Source: an uncultured Treponema sp. (lineage in GTDB: Bacteria > Spirochaetota > Spirochaetia > Treponematales > Treponemataceae). From it: a stretch of 41,334 nt of DNA. The stretch is from NCBI GenBank assembly GCA_946410085.1, contig CAMJZA010000028.1:1-41334 (forward strand), given 5' to 3'. Under the pieces are notes generated by a model that did no database searches, was not told the origin of the DNA, and worked only from the letters and a program-made list of their open reading frames with translations. A program made the translations under genes and the position numbers. Positions within the stretch are counted from its first letter, which is position 1. The number at the start of each line of letters is the position of its first letter. Of the stretch, positions 1-8,435 are shown one piece after another.

Positions 1-1139
1 AGGGTTGACCAGACGACGCAGTTGTAGCCCTTGTTGCGCAGGTAGGCGCCGACGGTGCCGCCGCCGATGCCGACGCAGCGGGCGCTGATGCCGTGTACCG
101 CCTTGAGGGCTTCCGTCAGGTCCCGGACGACCGGGGCATCCTGCGGGGTGGGCAGGGAGCTTTCTGCCTGTACTTCGGACACTTCTACGGTAACGCCGTA
201 CTTCGTTTCTATTGCATGGACCCGGCTGCGGACTTCGGCCCGGACTTCGTCGAGCGTATAGCAGGGGTTGATGCGGCAGTCGGCGTAGAAGACGTCTTCG
301 CCGGGGATGATGTTGACCGTCGAAACGTTCGCCTCGTGCATGGTCGGCTGGAAGGTGGAGTAGGGCGGGTCAAAGAGGGAATCCTGCTTGTTGAAGACCT
401 GTTCGAGGCTGTTGATTTTCAGTGCGAGCTCGCTTGCGGCGAGGGCGGCGTTTTTGCCCTGGTCCGGGCGCGAGCCGTGTGCCTGCCTGCCGAGCGTACG
501 GAAGCGGAGCCAGAAGATGTTCTTTTCGGCAATCTCGATCGTCTCGCCCTTTGCGTCTCCCCCGTCGGGAATGAGGATCCGGTCCTCCTTACCGAACAGG
601 TCCAGGTGCTCCCTGACCAGGTACTGCATGCCGTAGACCGAACCGAACTCCTCGTCCGCCATGAACAGGAGCTTTATCGTGTGCTCGGGGATGATGTGCT
701 GCCTGACGAAGGCAAGGGCGGCAAAGACGGAAGAAACCAGTCCCTGCTGATTGTCTTCGACGCCGCGGCCGTAGATTTTCCCGTCTTTTTCAACGACGGT
801 CCAGGGATCGCTTTCCCAGAGCTTCATTGCACCGGTCGGCACGACGTCGAGGTGGGCGCAGAGCCAGATGGCGTAGTCGTCCCGGTTGCCGGGAATCGTT
901 GCAATGAGGTTGGGCCGTATGCCGCTTGAGACCCGGGAATCTTTTGCGTCAAGGCGTTCCAGGCGCGTGATGCCGTTTGCCTTGAGGTAGTTTTCCAGCA
1001 CCGTCACTTTTGCAAGTTCCCCGTCTCCGCCGCTTTCCGGCGCAAGGGCCTGCTGTGCGGTCAGAATCCGCTCCAGTTCCACCATATCTTTGGTGCTTGA
1101 TTCGATAAATGCTTTCAGCGCATCAAATTCTTCAGACAT
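1..1139 (-). CDS. M20-family metallopeptidase/deacylase, C-terminus cut by window edge
   Basis: Zinc-dependent hydrolase of the ArgE/DapE/dipeptidase (M20) family. It opens with MSEEFDALKAF at an ATG at 1139, preceded by a GGGAG-type ribosome site near 1145-1150. The family signature is intact: H96 and D98 in CAHLDVVPTG, D129 in GRGVEDNQQG, and the catalytic/metal pair E163-E164 in MADEEFGS. A lid domain follows (about residues 185-300). The reading frame is still open at base 1 after about 379 residues; only the last metal-binding His segment (usually HQPNE-like) should be missing, so this is truncation by the window and not decay. It lies 58 bp downstream of the helicase pair on the same strand and is probably co-transcribed. 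The substrate cannot be told from sequence; a peptide or an N-acylated amino acid is likely. Confidence 0.9.
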   Translation of the reverse strand, partial: MSEEFDALKAFIESSTKDMVELERILTAQQALAPESGGDGELAKVTVLENYLKANGITRLERLDAKDSRVSSGIRPNLIATIPGNRDDYAIWLCAHLDVVPTGAMKLWESDPWTVVEKDGKIYGRGVEDNQQGLVSSVFAALAFVRQHIIPEHTIKLLFMADEEFGSVYGMQYLVREHLDLFGKEDRILIPDGGDAKGETIEIAEKNIFWLRFRTLGRQAHGSRPDQGKNAALAASELALKINSLEQVFNKQDSLFDPPYSTFQPTMHEANVSTVNIIPGEDVFYADCRINPCYTLDEVRAEVRSRVHAIETKYGVTVEVSEVQAESSLPTPQDAPVVRDLTEALKAVHGISARCVGIGGGTVGAYLRNKGYNCVVWST

Positions 1140-1197
1140 ATATTTCTCCCGTAAAAGGTTGTGTAAAAGGGTATCCGTGCCGGGGCAGCTACGGGAC

Positions 1198-3360
1198 TCA
1201 GAAGGTGATCGGCCTGCTGACCTTCCGTACGAGCGATGCCTTGCTGACGGAGAAGGTGCGTTCCGTTCCGTTGTCGCTGCGCAGCGTCACTTCTGCTTCG
1301 CCCTCGTACTTGCTGAACGAAGCGACTTCGCCGAGAAAGGTTCCGTCCTCTTCGCTGCTCGTGAGTTCTATGAGGCATTTGCCGATGACTGCGTTTTCAA
1401 TGACGTGTACCTTTCCCTGATAGTCCATGCCGGATGCTTCAAGCTTTTCAAAGCGTATGCTTTCCGGCCGCAGCTGGTCTTCCGAGATGATGACCCGCCG
1501 GTCAATGCGGGACATGAGGCCGTCCTTCTGCTCCTGGGTAATGCGCATTGCCTGTACCTTTTCCCTGAGGGCGTTGAGCTGTACGTCCTGTTCTGCCTTC
1601 AGCTGCCGTTCATCTGCCGCCGCCTTGCCGCTGCTTTCTTCTGCCTGCGCATAGGCGGGCATCTGCGGGTTCTGGCGGAGGGAATAGAAGGTGAAGGCGG
1701 ACCGGTCCGTTTCCTTCTGTTTTATCTTGCCGATGAAATCCAGCCCGCAGTGCTTGATTGCGTTCTGGGCCATCACGTCGTCCGTAAAGTCAAGGAGAAA
1801 GAGGCCGGGCGCAAAGGTTTCGATGATGTGGGACGAAAGGAAGGGGTTCTTCCTGACCCGTATTTCGTTTTCGCCCGAAACCTTGAGGATGTATCCCCGG
1901 TAGAGCGATGCGGAAGAGTAGGAGCCGAACCACTCGTCGATCGAAATTTCGAGGTTCTGCGGAATCGGATACTGCGTATACTTTGCGATGACGTCCCGGA
2001 TTGCCTGGGCGTTCATGCCGAGGTCGAACGCACGCATGGCGGTCTTCCTGCTGATTTCGAAGCTGCAGACCTTGTCGTATTTGACGATGTCGAGGAACTT
2101 GATGAGCGGCAGGAAGTTCTGGAATGAAAGGCCGGGCATGACCATGAAGGTAAAGGCGGCATCTATCTTGACCGCCTCGTTCAGTTTCCTGTTCCGGTCC
2201 ATGCTGCTTTCAAAGAAGGTCGGATTGACGCAGTAGATGGCTTCTCCCTCGCTGTCGCTTCCTTCCCGGACGACATAGCCGAATGCGATTGCGGCGTCCA
2301 GTGCCGGTGCGAGCGAGCTGCCTTCGCTTTCCTGCACGGATGTGCTCAGCGGTGAGCCGGCGATGAGCCGCTGAAAGCGGCCCGAGTATGCAGATGATGC
2401 CGACAGGCTCCTGTCGCCGCTGTTCTGCTGTATCAGGAATGAAAGCCTGAGCAGGGCTTCCCGGCTGTAATGCCGGTTTTTTGCGCACTGAAGGGTATCG
2501 AACAGGAGCTGGGCGGCATCGTACAGGCTGCTCCGGGAGAGGTGGCCCATGTTTGCCGCGCACAGGTAGGCTTTCTGGTAGGGGCTGTCCAAGAGGGAAA
2601 AGCTTTCTGCCTTTTTCCAGTCGGCGATGAGCTTCTTGCCGTCGTCGCTGTCGGTGAACATGCCGATGTTGCGGAGGGACTGCAGGAGTACCTGCAGCTG
2701 CGCCGTGTCGCCGAACTGTTCTTCCAGTTCTTCCACGCACTTCTTTTTGAGCGTGCCGTCGGCCTTGCTCAGGTCGGGATGGGCAAGCATGTATGCCATG
2801 AATGCGGCAACCTTGCCTGCATCGAGGGATTCTGCCTGAACAGGCTGGCCTGCTTTTCCCTGATAGGAGGGCAGGAGGATCCCTATGTCGAGCAGGTCAA
2901 ACAGCCTGTCTTCGAGCAGGGGATTCAGGCAGAGATAGGGCTTCTTTTTGGGGTCGTCTCCGCCTGCGGAGAATATGAGGAGGCGCTGGAGCAGGTTGTC
3001 AAGGTGGACGGCAATCTGCCTGCCGCTTATGGACGGAAAAAAGAAGCGCTCCAGCTTTGCCGGGTCTGCTTCCGGGATGAAGCGGATTGCAGCGAGGAGC
3101 TTGAGGTCTATGCCGGTCAGCAGGCGGATGATGCCCTGCTTGGTTTCATCCTTGCGTATGAAGGCGCTCAGGGATTCTATCAGGTCCTGCTTGTTGTAGG
3201 GGGTGCGGACTTCGCCGAGGTAAATTCGGATGAGGTCAAAGAAGGTTTCCTCGCTGAGCGTGGCGAGGTATTTCCTCCAGCTCAGTACCCGTTCAACCCG
3301 GGCTGCCTTCTGGGAATCCTCTTTTGCCCTTCCTGCATGCAGCGGACGGTCGTTCAGCAT
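1198..3360 (-). CDS. Helicase-associated protein, partner of bacterial XPB
   Basis: A 720-residue cytoplasmic protein with no helicase motor motifs. The N-terminal 150 residues look like helical or winged-helix repeats. Residues about 395-500 contain the stretch FMVMPGLSFQNF, then ISRKTAMRAFDLGMNAQAI, then IPQNLEISIDEW. This matches the 'helicase conserved C-terminal, XPB/Ssl2-like' domain that I recall in the mycobacterial protein encoded beside XPB (Rv0862c next to Rv0861c). The C-terminal third includes an EKVQAMRITQEQKDG segment and a beta-rich end. Its start (ATG at 3360) overlaps the stop of the XPB gene by 7 bases, so translation is likely coupled. The pairing suggests a subunit or regulator of the helicase in DNA repair or transcription-coupled processes. 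The exact function is unknown. Confidence 0.82.
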   Translation of the reverse strand: MLNDRPLHAGRAKEDSQKAARVERVLSWRKYLATLSEETFFDLIRIYLGEVRTPYNKQDLIESLSAFIRKDETKQGIIRLLTGIDLKLLAAIRFIPEADPAKLERFFFPSISGRQIAVHLDNLLQRLLIFSAGGDDPKKKPYLCLNPLLEDRLFDLLDIGILLPSYQGKAGQPVQAESLDAGKVAAFMAYMLAHPDLSKADGTLKKKCVEELEEQFGDTAQLQVLLQSLRNIGMFTDSDDGKKLIADWKKAESFSLLDSPYQKAYLCAANMGHLSRSSLYDAAQLLFDTLQCAKNRHYSREALLRLSFLIQQNSGDRSLSASSAYSGRFQRLIAGSPLSTSVQESEGSSLAPALDAAIAFGYVVREGSDSEGEAIYCVNPTFFESSMDRNRKLNEAVKIDAAFTFMVMPGLSFQNFLPLIKFLDIVKYDKVCSFEISRKTAMRAFDLGMNAQAIRDVIAKYTQYPIPQNLEISIDEWFGSYSSASLYRGYILKVSGENEIRVRKNPFLSSHIIETFAPGLFLLDFTDDVMAQNAIKHCGLDFIGKIKQKETDRSAFTFYSLRQNPQMPAYAQAEESSGKAAADERQLKAEQDVQLNALREKVQAMRITQEQKDGLMSRIDRRVIISEDQLRPESIRFEKLEASGMDYQGKVHVIENAVIGKCLIELTSSEEDGTFLGEVASFSKYEGEAEVTLRSDNGTERTFSVSKASLVRKVSRPITF

Positions 3361-5144
3361 AGTGCCTCCTTTGTCTCGCTGTCTGCCAGGGCGAGGCTGC
3401 TTTCGTCTGTATAGCGGAGAATCCGGTAGGAGTAACCCTGCTCTGCAAGGAACTTCTGCCTGTTGGATCCGAAATCTTCTTCCACGGTGTTCCGCGTAAT
3501 GAGCGTGAAAAAGCGGCTGGTCCGCTCCTTGGGCCGGAGAATCCTGCCGAGCCGCTGTGCTTCTTCCTGCCGGGAGCCGAAGCTGCCGCTGATCTGTATT
3601 GCCATGCTTGCGTCGGGCAGGTCTATGGCGAAGTTTGCGACCTTGCTGACGACGAGGACTTTAATCTTTCCCTGCCGGAAGTCGCTGTATATCTGGTCGC
3701 GGTCTGCATTGGGCGTCTTTCCCGTGATGATCGGTGCGCCGAGCATCACGGCAATGTCCTTGAGCTGGTTCAGGTACTGGCCGATGATGAGGATTTTGTC
3801 TTCCGGGTAGCGCTGGACCAGCTGCGATACCACCTGCGCCTTGACGGGGTTCTCGCTTGCCAGCCGGTGCTTCTGCCGTGCTCCGGCAACCGCGTATTCG
3901 ATTTCGCTTGCTTCCGGCATGTCCAGGCGGATTTCGATGCAGAGGGCACTCGCAATCCAGCGGTTCTTTTCCAGTTCCTTCCAGGGCACGTCGTAGCGCT
4001 TGGGTCCGACGAGGCTGAATACCTGGCCTTCGCAGCCGTCCTCCCGGACAAGGGTCGCCGTGAGGCCGACCCGCCGCACGGCCTGCAGTTCCGCCGTGAC
4101 GCGGAATACCGGGGCGGGGAGCATGTGTACTTCATCGTAAATCACGAGGCCCCAGTTGTTTTCCCGGAAGAGGGAGAAGTGGGGGTAGGGGCTTTCCTTG
4201 TCCGGCCGCCAGGTGAGTATCTGGTAGGTTGCGACGGTGACGCTCTTGATTGTCTTCTGCTCGCCGGTGTATTCGGCAATCTGCTCTGCCGTCAGGTTCG
4301 TCTTGTCGAGCAGCTCGTTGATCCACTGGTGGACGGCGCTGATGTTCGTCGTGAGGATGAGGGTATTCGTCTTAAGCAGGGACATGATTTTCATGCCGAC
4401 AATCGTCTTGCCCGCACCGCAGGGAAGGACAATCGTGCCGAATCCAGTTCCGCTGCCCCTGTCGCCGACGAGGGCTTCCGCCGCCGCCGCCTGATAGTCG
4501 CGGACGCTGAAGGCCTGCCCGGACAGGCTCGTTCCGCGCAGGCGGATGTCGAGCGGTTCGCCGTCCTTGAGCGGCACGTCGTCCTTGACGGGCCAGCCGA
4601 GCTGGAGCAGTTTTTCCTTGATGATGCCGCGGTCGGTTAAGTGCAGGAGAAAGCAGCAGTTCTTTTCGGTGTCGCTCAGGCCGGGCTGCCGTGCGTCCGC
4701 TCCGCCTGCGTCATAGGAGCTTTCGGTCAGGAACTTCATGGCGGCGGGATTCGCTGCGATTTCCCGGTAGACGGCGGGGGAATTGGAGACGAGGTAGAGC
4801 CATTCTTCCTTCATTCCGTCCTTTTCGCAGACGGGGCCGGGGACAAGGCGCAGGCGTCCAAAGCGTTCCGCCGTTTCTGTAATCCATGCCGCCACTGCCT
4901 GGGGCAGCTCATAGCGGGAATAGTCCGCAAGGACTTCGGTAACCTGTCTGCTTGTGAAGCCGGCGCTCGCCGCGTTCCACAGGGAGAGGGGGCTGATCCG
5001 GTAGGTGTGCAGGTGCTCCGGGGAACTGACGAGCTCCGCGAAGGGGATGAGTGCCGACGCACATTCCTTTGCCCGGGGGGCGTGGACGTCGAGCAGCAGT
5101 GTCCGGTCTGACTGAATGATGAGCGGGTTGTCTCCCTGTGGCAT
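3354..5144 (-). CDS. xpb: DNA helicase XPB/Rad25 type (bacterial ERCC3 homologue)
   Basis: Superfamily 2, 3'-5' DNA helicase of the XPB family, acting on DNA in the cytoplasm. Residues 1 to about 200 form an N-terminal damage-recognition-like region. RecA-like domain 1 carries LPCGAGKT (Walker A, lysine near residue 245) and DEVH (near 335). The XPB-specific RED motif is seen in GLTATLVREDG. Domain 2 ends with the arginine-finger motif EAQRLGRILRP. I start at ATG 5144; an in-frame TTG at 5153 would lie inside the -10 box of the predicted promoter. No Shine-Dalgarno sequence precedes the ATG, and the promoter spacing suggests a leaderless mRNA. It is the first gene of a minus-strand operon with the helicase-associated partner and probably the M20 hydrolase. 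Its bacterial role remains poorly understood. Confidence 0.92.
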   Translation of the reverse strand: MPQGDNPLIIQSDRTLLLDVHAPRAKECASALIPFAELVSSPEHLHTYRISPLSLWNAASAGFTSRQVTEVLADYSRYELPQAVAAWITETAERFGRLRLVPGPVCEKDGMKEEWLYLVSNSPAVYREIAANPAAMKFLTESSYDAGGADARQPGLSDTEKNCCFLLHLTDRGIIKEKLLQLGWPVKDDVPLKDGEPLDIRLRGTSLSGQAFSVRDYQAAAAEALVGDRGSGTGFGTIVLPCGAGKTIVGMKIMSLLKTNTLILTTNISAVHQWINELLDKTNLTAEQIAEYTGEQKTIKSVTVATYQILTWRPDKESPYPHFSLFRENNWGLVIYDEVHMLPAPVFRVTAELQAVRRVGLTATLVREDGCEGQVFSLVGPKRYDVPWKELEKNRWIASALCIEIRLDMPEASEIEYAVAGARQKHRLASENPVKAQVVSQLVQRYPEDKILIIGQYLNQLKDIAVMLGAPIITGKTPNADRDQIYSDFRQGKIKVLVVSKVANFAIDLPDASMAIQISGSFGSRQEEAQRLGRILRPKERTSRFFTLITRNTVEEDFGSNRQKFLAEQGYSYRILRYTDESSLALADSETKEALC

Positions 5145-5152
5145 AGCAGTCA

Positions 5153-5181
5153 ATTATATAGAGGATGGCGAAAATATGCAA
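5153..5181 (-). promoter_or_regulatory. Predicted sigma-70 promoter of the XPB operon
   Basis: On the minus strand, TTGCAT (5181-5176), a 17-bp spacer, and a perfect TATAAT (5158-5153). The predicted start of transcription, near 5146-5147, is only 2-3 bases before the ATG at 5144, so the mRNA would be leaderless. Sequence-based prediction only. Confidence 0.6.
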
Positions 5182-5234
5182 GAAAGCAGAAGCGATTCCC
5201 CGGGCAGGACGGGGGCTTGGGAAAAGTCGGACGG

Positions 5235-5263
5235 TCGACAAGAACGGCAAATGGTGTTATAAT
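5235..5263 (+). promoter_or_regulatory. Predicted promoter of the repeat lipoprotein gene
   Basis: TCGACA (5235-5240), a 17-bp spacer, and TATAAT (5258-5263) preceded by TG at 5255-5256, an extended -10. It points away from the XPB promoter about 75 bp to the left, so the pair forms a divergent control region. Confidence 0.65.
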
Positions 5264-5303
5264 AACGGGCAAAACTTGAATTGTCTGCCAGGGAGTGTCC
5301 TGT

Positions 5304-6929
5304 ATGCTGAATGTACGCTTATTCCGGCTTCTTTCCCGATCCTGTTTCCTCGCCCTGTCGGTGCTGCTTTTCGGCACGGTCGTTTCCTGTCCCGGTACCG
5401 GTACCAGCATCAATATGGAAGATAATCCTTATACGGGGGGGGGTACTTCGCCGAGCGTTGGGAGCGGCGGTTCAGGCAGTTTTAGCGGCGGTTCGGGCGG
5501 TACTTCGAATATCGGCAGTTCAATGGACTTCCTGAGCAATTTCAATGCGGGCGATGTTGCCAGCATTGTTGCGCGTTTTTCCAGCGGCAGCACGGGAAGC
5601 GGGACCGGTGAGGGGGCAAATATCGTAATCATGTCTGCGGCGGACTTGGGGCTTCCCGCAGGCGGTACAGTCACGCTGACCATCAGCGAGCTCGGCTATG
5701 CAAAAACTGCTGTCGCGGATGCAAACGGCATGGTCAGTTTTGCCGTTCCCCCCATAGAGACGGGGATAACGGTGACGGTAGGATTGTCCGTGAACGATTC
5801 GGACGGCTTTGTCATTTTCTCCGGCAGCCAGACACAGGTGGTTGACGACGGCTGCAATATGGAAGTCAAGCTTGTACGGCAGGGCTGGTCCATCCCGGAC
5901 TTTACCGTGCAGGTGACTGCTCCGGCAACCCTGACTTCCAGTCCGGACGGGGCGGGCGGTACGGTCTATCTGGTAACCGATTCCGACATGACGGGAAAGA
6001 GCCTTAGCTTTCAGGCTGTGCCCGGCGACGGGGGCAGCTTTCCTGCGGAAACGACCTTTACGTGGTCCTTTGACGCTGCAGGCACGCAGACCGGCATTCA
6101 GGAGTCCGCAACGCTTTCTGCCGTTGCAGGGGGCGGTACGACGGCACCGCTGACCGAAACGACGTATACCGTGTCCTGTATGGCAACCTGCGGTGAGCGG
6201 TCCAAGGGACCGCGGACGGCAGCGGTCAAACTGAACTTCTATCTGACACCGGATGGCCTTGATTCATTCATAGCGGGCAGCGTTCCCCACGGCAATGCTG
6301 ACAGTCCCACTGTGCTGCCGCCGGTAGTGTTCGGGTCCAGTCCCTCGATGAACCCGATATCTCTTGCCTTAAGCCCTCTTACGGACCAATACGTGGACCT
6401 GTCCGGGACGGTCCTGCCGGAGGACATCGGGACTCTGTTGCTCGGATTCTACAACAGTAAAACTCTGGTGAAGGCACCGGTTTTACCTGCCAGCGCGACT
6501 GATTTGGGGTCCTGCTTCTCCGGCTGCACAGCCCTGACGACTGCTCCTGTCATTCCTGCCGGAGTGTCTTCTATGCAATACTGCTTCTCCGGCTGCACAG
6601 CCCTGACGAGTGCTCCGGTTATCCCTGCCGGTGTAACTGATATGCAAGGCTGCTTCTCCGGCTGTACAGCCCTGACGGCTGCCCCGGTTATCCCTGCAGG
6701 TGTGACTAACATGAAGTCCTGCTTCTCCGGCTGCACGAACCTGAGCGGTACCGTTATCATCAACGCTACCGGTGTTACTGACTGGACGAATGCATTTCTT
6801 ACTGTTGATGCAAGCAAGATAACGGCAATAAAGGTGCGCGATGCGGCAACGAAAACTGCCTTGCAAAGTGCAATTTCCAATGCTGCCCTTAAGGCAAAGG
6901 TGCTTGCCCCCGGCGACCCCGGCTATTGA
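5304..6929 (+). CDS. Surface lipoprotein with Cys-containing 23-residue LRR-like repeats
   Basis: About 541 residues. The start is ATG 5304, because GGGAG at 5291-5295 is well spaced for it; an in-frame GTG at 5295 overlaps that site. The N-terminus is a lipoprotein signal with hydrophobic LALSVLLFGTVVSC, the last Cys being the likely lipidated residue. A Gly/Ser linker follows (about residues 35-70), then beta-rich Ig-like segments (about 80-330). Four repeats end the protein, each beginning CFSGCTALT or a close variant and followed by APVIPAGV. Their period is 23 residues, resembling the BspA/TpLRR (LRR_5) class known in oral treponemes, but with a Cys where the family often has Ala before Phe. 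A surface or adhesive role is inferred. The downstream gene is not obviously related. Confidence 0.85.
   Translation: MLNVRLFRLLSRSCFLALSVLLFGTVVSCPGTGTSINMEDNPYTGGGTSPSVGSGGSGSFSGGSGGTSNIGSSMDFLSNFNAGDVASIVARFSSGSTGSGTGEGANIVIMSAADLGLPAGGTVTLTISELGYAKTAVADANGMVSFAVPPIETGITVTVGLSVNDSDGFVIFSGSQTQVVDDGCNMEVKLVRQGWSIPDFTVQVTAPATLTSSPDGAGGTVYLVTDSDMTGKSLSFQAVPGDGGSFPAETTFTWSFDAAGTQTGIQESATLSAVAGGGTTAPLTETTYTVSCMATCGERSKGPRTAAVKLNFYLTPDGLDSFIAGSVPHGNADSPTVLPPVVFGSSPSMNPISLALSPLTDQYVDLSGTVLPEDIGTLLLGFYNSKTLVKAPVLPASATDLGSCFSGCTALTTAPVIPAGVSSMQYCFSGCTALTSAPVIPAGVTDMQGCFSGCTALTAAPVIPAGVTNMKSCFSGCTNLSGTVIINATGVTDWTNAFLTVDASKITAIKVRDAATKTALQSAISNAALKAKVLAPGDPGY
6513..6788 (+). repeat. Four in-frame 69-bp tandem repeats in the lipoprotein gene
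   Basis: The marker TGCTTCTCCGGCTG recurs at 6513, 6582, 6651 and 6720, exactly 69 bp apart. Units 1-3 are close copies; unit 4 diverges after its first third. Each unit encodes one 23-residue LRR-like repeat with two cysteines. Confidence 0.92.
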
Positions 6930-6962
6930 TGCCCGGCAGGCATGGCGCGCTTCCGGATTTCG

Positions 6963-6971
6963 TGCTATACT
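6963..6971 (+). promoter_or_regulatory. Extended -10 box upstream of the AmmeMemoRadiSam genes
   Basis: TGCTATACT lies 33 bp before the ATG at 7004. No good -35 is visible at 16-18 bp, as is common for extended -10 promoters. The same nonamer occurs upstream of dksA and of the P83/100 gene. Confidence 0.5.
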
Positions 6972-7003
6972 GATGGCATTGCGAACATGCAAGGAGGTGT
7001 GCC

Positions 7004-8434
7004 ATGCCGCTTGTCGGGGCGTTTATGGTGCCGCATCCCCCGCTCATCGTCGCCGAGGTGGGGAAGGGCGGGGAAAAAGAGGTGCAGGCGACGGTTGACT
7101 CTTACCGCGCGGTGGCGGCAGAAATTGCCCGGTTTGCGCCCGAGACGATTATCGTCTCCTCTCCCCACAGCATCATGTATTCGGACTATTTTCATATCTC
7201 ACCGGGCAGCGGGGCACAGGGGAGTTTTGCCCGCTTCGGCGCACCGCAGGTTGCCTTCAGCGAACGCTATGACACGGAGCTTGTCGCCGCTATCCGCCGG
7301 GAGGCTGCCGCCGCATCGCTCAGGGCGGGAACGGACGGCGAGAAAGATCCGGCGCTCGACCACGGGACGATGGTGCCCCTCTATTTCGTGCGGCAGTGCT
7401 ATACGGACTTCAGGCTCGTCCGCATCGGTCTTTCGGGGCAGTCCTACCGGGAGCACTACCGGCTCGGCCAGTGCATTCAGCAGGCAGTGGAAGCGCTGAG
7501 ACGGCGGGCTGTGTTCATTGCAAGCGGAGATCTCTCCCACAAGCTGTCCGCGTCTGGACCCTACGGCTTTGCGCCGGAAGGACCGGAGTATGACCGGCGG
7601 ATTATGGATGTGATGGCCCGTGCGGACTTTGGAGCCCTCTTTGACTTTGACGCTGACTTCTGCGACAGGGCTGCCGAATGCGGGCACCGGTCCTTCATCA
7701 TCATGGCGGGAGCACTGGACGGCGTTTCCGTAAAAGCCCGCTGCTATTCCCATGAGGGGACGACCGGCGTGGGCTATGGCATCTGCAGCTACCTGCCGGC
7801 GGACCCCGGTGCCGGCGGAGACGGCAGCCGGGAGTTTCTGGTGCAGTACGAGGCGAAGGAGCAGAAGCGGCTTGCGGAAAAACGCCGGAGGGAGGATGTG
7901 TACGTCCAGCTTGCCCGGCGTACGGTGGAACTGTATACGAAGGAAGGCTCGGTGCCCCGCGTGGAAGGCGGCCGCGCCCTGTTCCCGGACGGAACGGAGC
8001 TTGCCCTGCCCGAGGATATGCTTGTCCGGCAGGCGGGCATCTTCGTGTCACTCCACCTGGACGGGCAGCTCCGGGGCTGCATCGGGACAATCGGTGCAAC
8101 CGAGCCTTCCATTGCGGAAGAAATCGTGCACAATGCCGTGAGTGCCTGCAGCCGGGATCCCCGCTTTGACCGGGTGCGGGAGGGAGAGCTTTCTTCCATT
8201 GAGTACAGCGTGGACGTGCTCGGTCCCGTCGAGGCAATCAGTTCGCCCGAACAGCTGGACGTGAAGCGCTACGGGGTCATCTGCAGCAAGGGGAGCAGGC
8301 GCGGCCTGCTTTTGCCCAATCTGGACGGCGTGGATACCGTTGACCGGCAGATTGAGATTGCCTGCCGCAAGGGGGGCATTTCGCTTTCGGAGCAGCCTGA
8401 CCTGTCCCGCTTTGAAGTCGTGAGGCACTATTAG
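7004..8434 (+). CDS. AmmeMemoRadiSam fusion: LigB/MEMO-like domain plus AMMECR1 domain
   Basis: A 476-residue fusion with a very strong ribosome site, AAGGAGGT, before ATG 7004. Residues 1-265 resemble class III extradiol dioxygenases (LigB) and the MEMO family: H11 in VPHPPL, H55 in SSPHS, H120 in LDHGTMVPL and H179 in SGDLSHKL are the candidate metal and active-site residues. A charged helical linker (about 282-305) leads to the AMMECR1 domain, with its hallmark LRGCIGTIG near residue 350 and NAVSACSRDPRF after it. The radical SAM gene begins one base after its stop. Components A, B and radical SAM are known to travel together across bacteria and archaea, which supports a joint function. 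The substrate and reaction are not established, and dioxygenase activity is not implied by the fold alone. Confidence 0.9.
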   Translation: MPLVGAFMVPHPPLIVAEVGKGGEKEVQATVDSYRAVAAEIARFAPETIIVSSPHSIMYSDYFHISPGSGAQGSFARFGAPQVAFSERYDTELVAAIRREAAAASLRAGTDGEKDPALDHGTMVPLYFVRQCYTDFRLVRIGLSGQSYREHYRLGQCIQQAVEALRRRAVFIASGDLSHKLSASGPYGFAPEGPEYDRRIMDVMARADFGALFDFDADFCDRAAECGHRSFIIMAGALDGVSVKARCYSHEGTTGVGYGICSYLPADPGAGGDGSREFLVQYEAKEQKRLAEKRRREDVYVQLARRTVELYTKEGSVPRVEGGRALFPDGTELALPEDMLVRQAGIFVSLHLDGQLRGCIGTIGATEPSIAEEIVHNAVSACSRDPRFDRVREGELSSIEYSVDVLGPVEAISSPEQLDVKRYGVICSKGSRRGLLLPNLDGVDTVDRQIEIACRKGGISLSEQPDLSRFEVVRHY

Positions 8435-8435
8435 C

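Noticed and set aside
93..929. Long open frame opposite the M20 gene (278 codons)
   Set aside because: The minus strand carries all M20 metal-binding motifs; the plus-strand frame is a GC-driven shadow with no ribosome site or family features.
2470..3414. 314-codon plus-strand frame opposite the helicase-associated gene
   Set aside because: Antisense to a protein with recognisable domain pattern; the translation is rich in the residues expected from a shadow frame and has no start signal.
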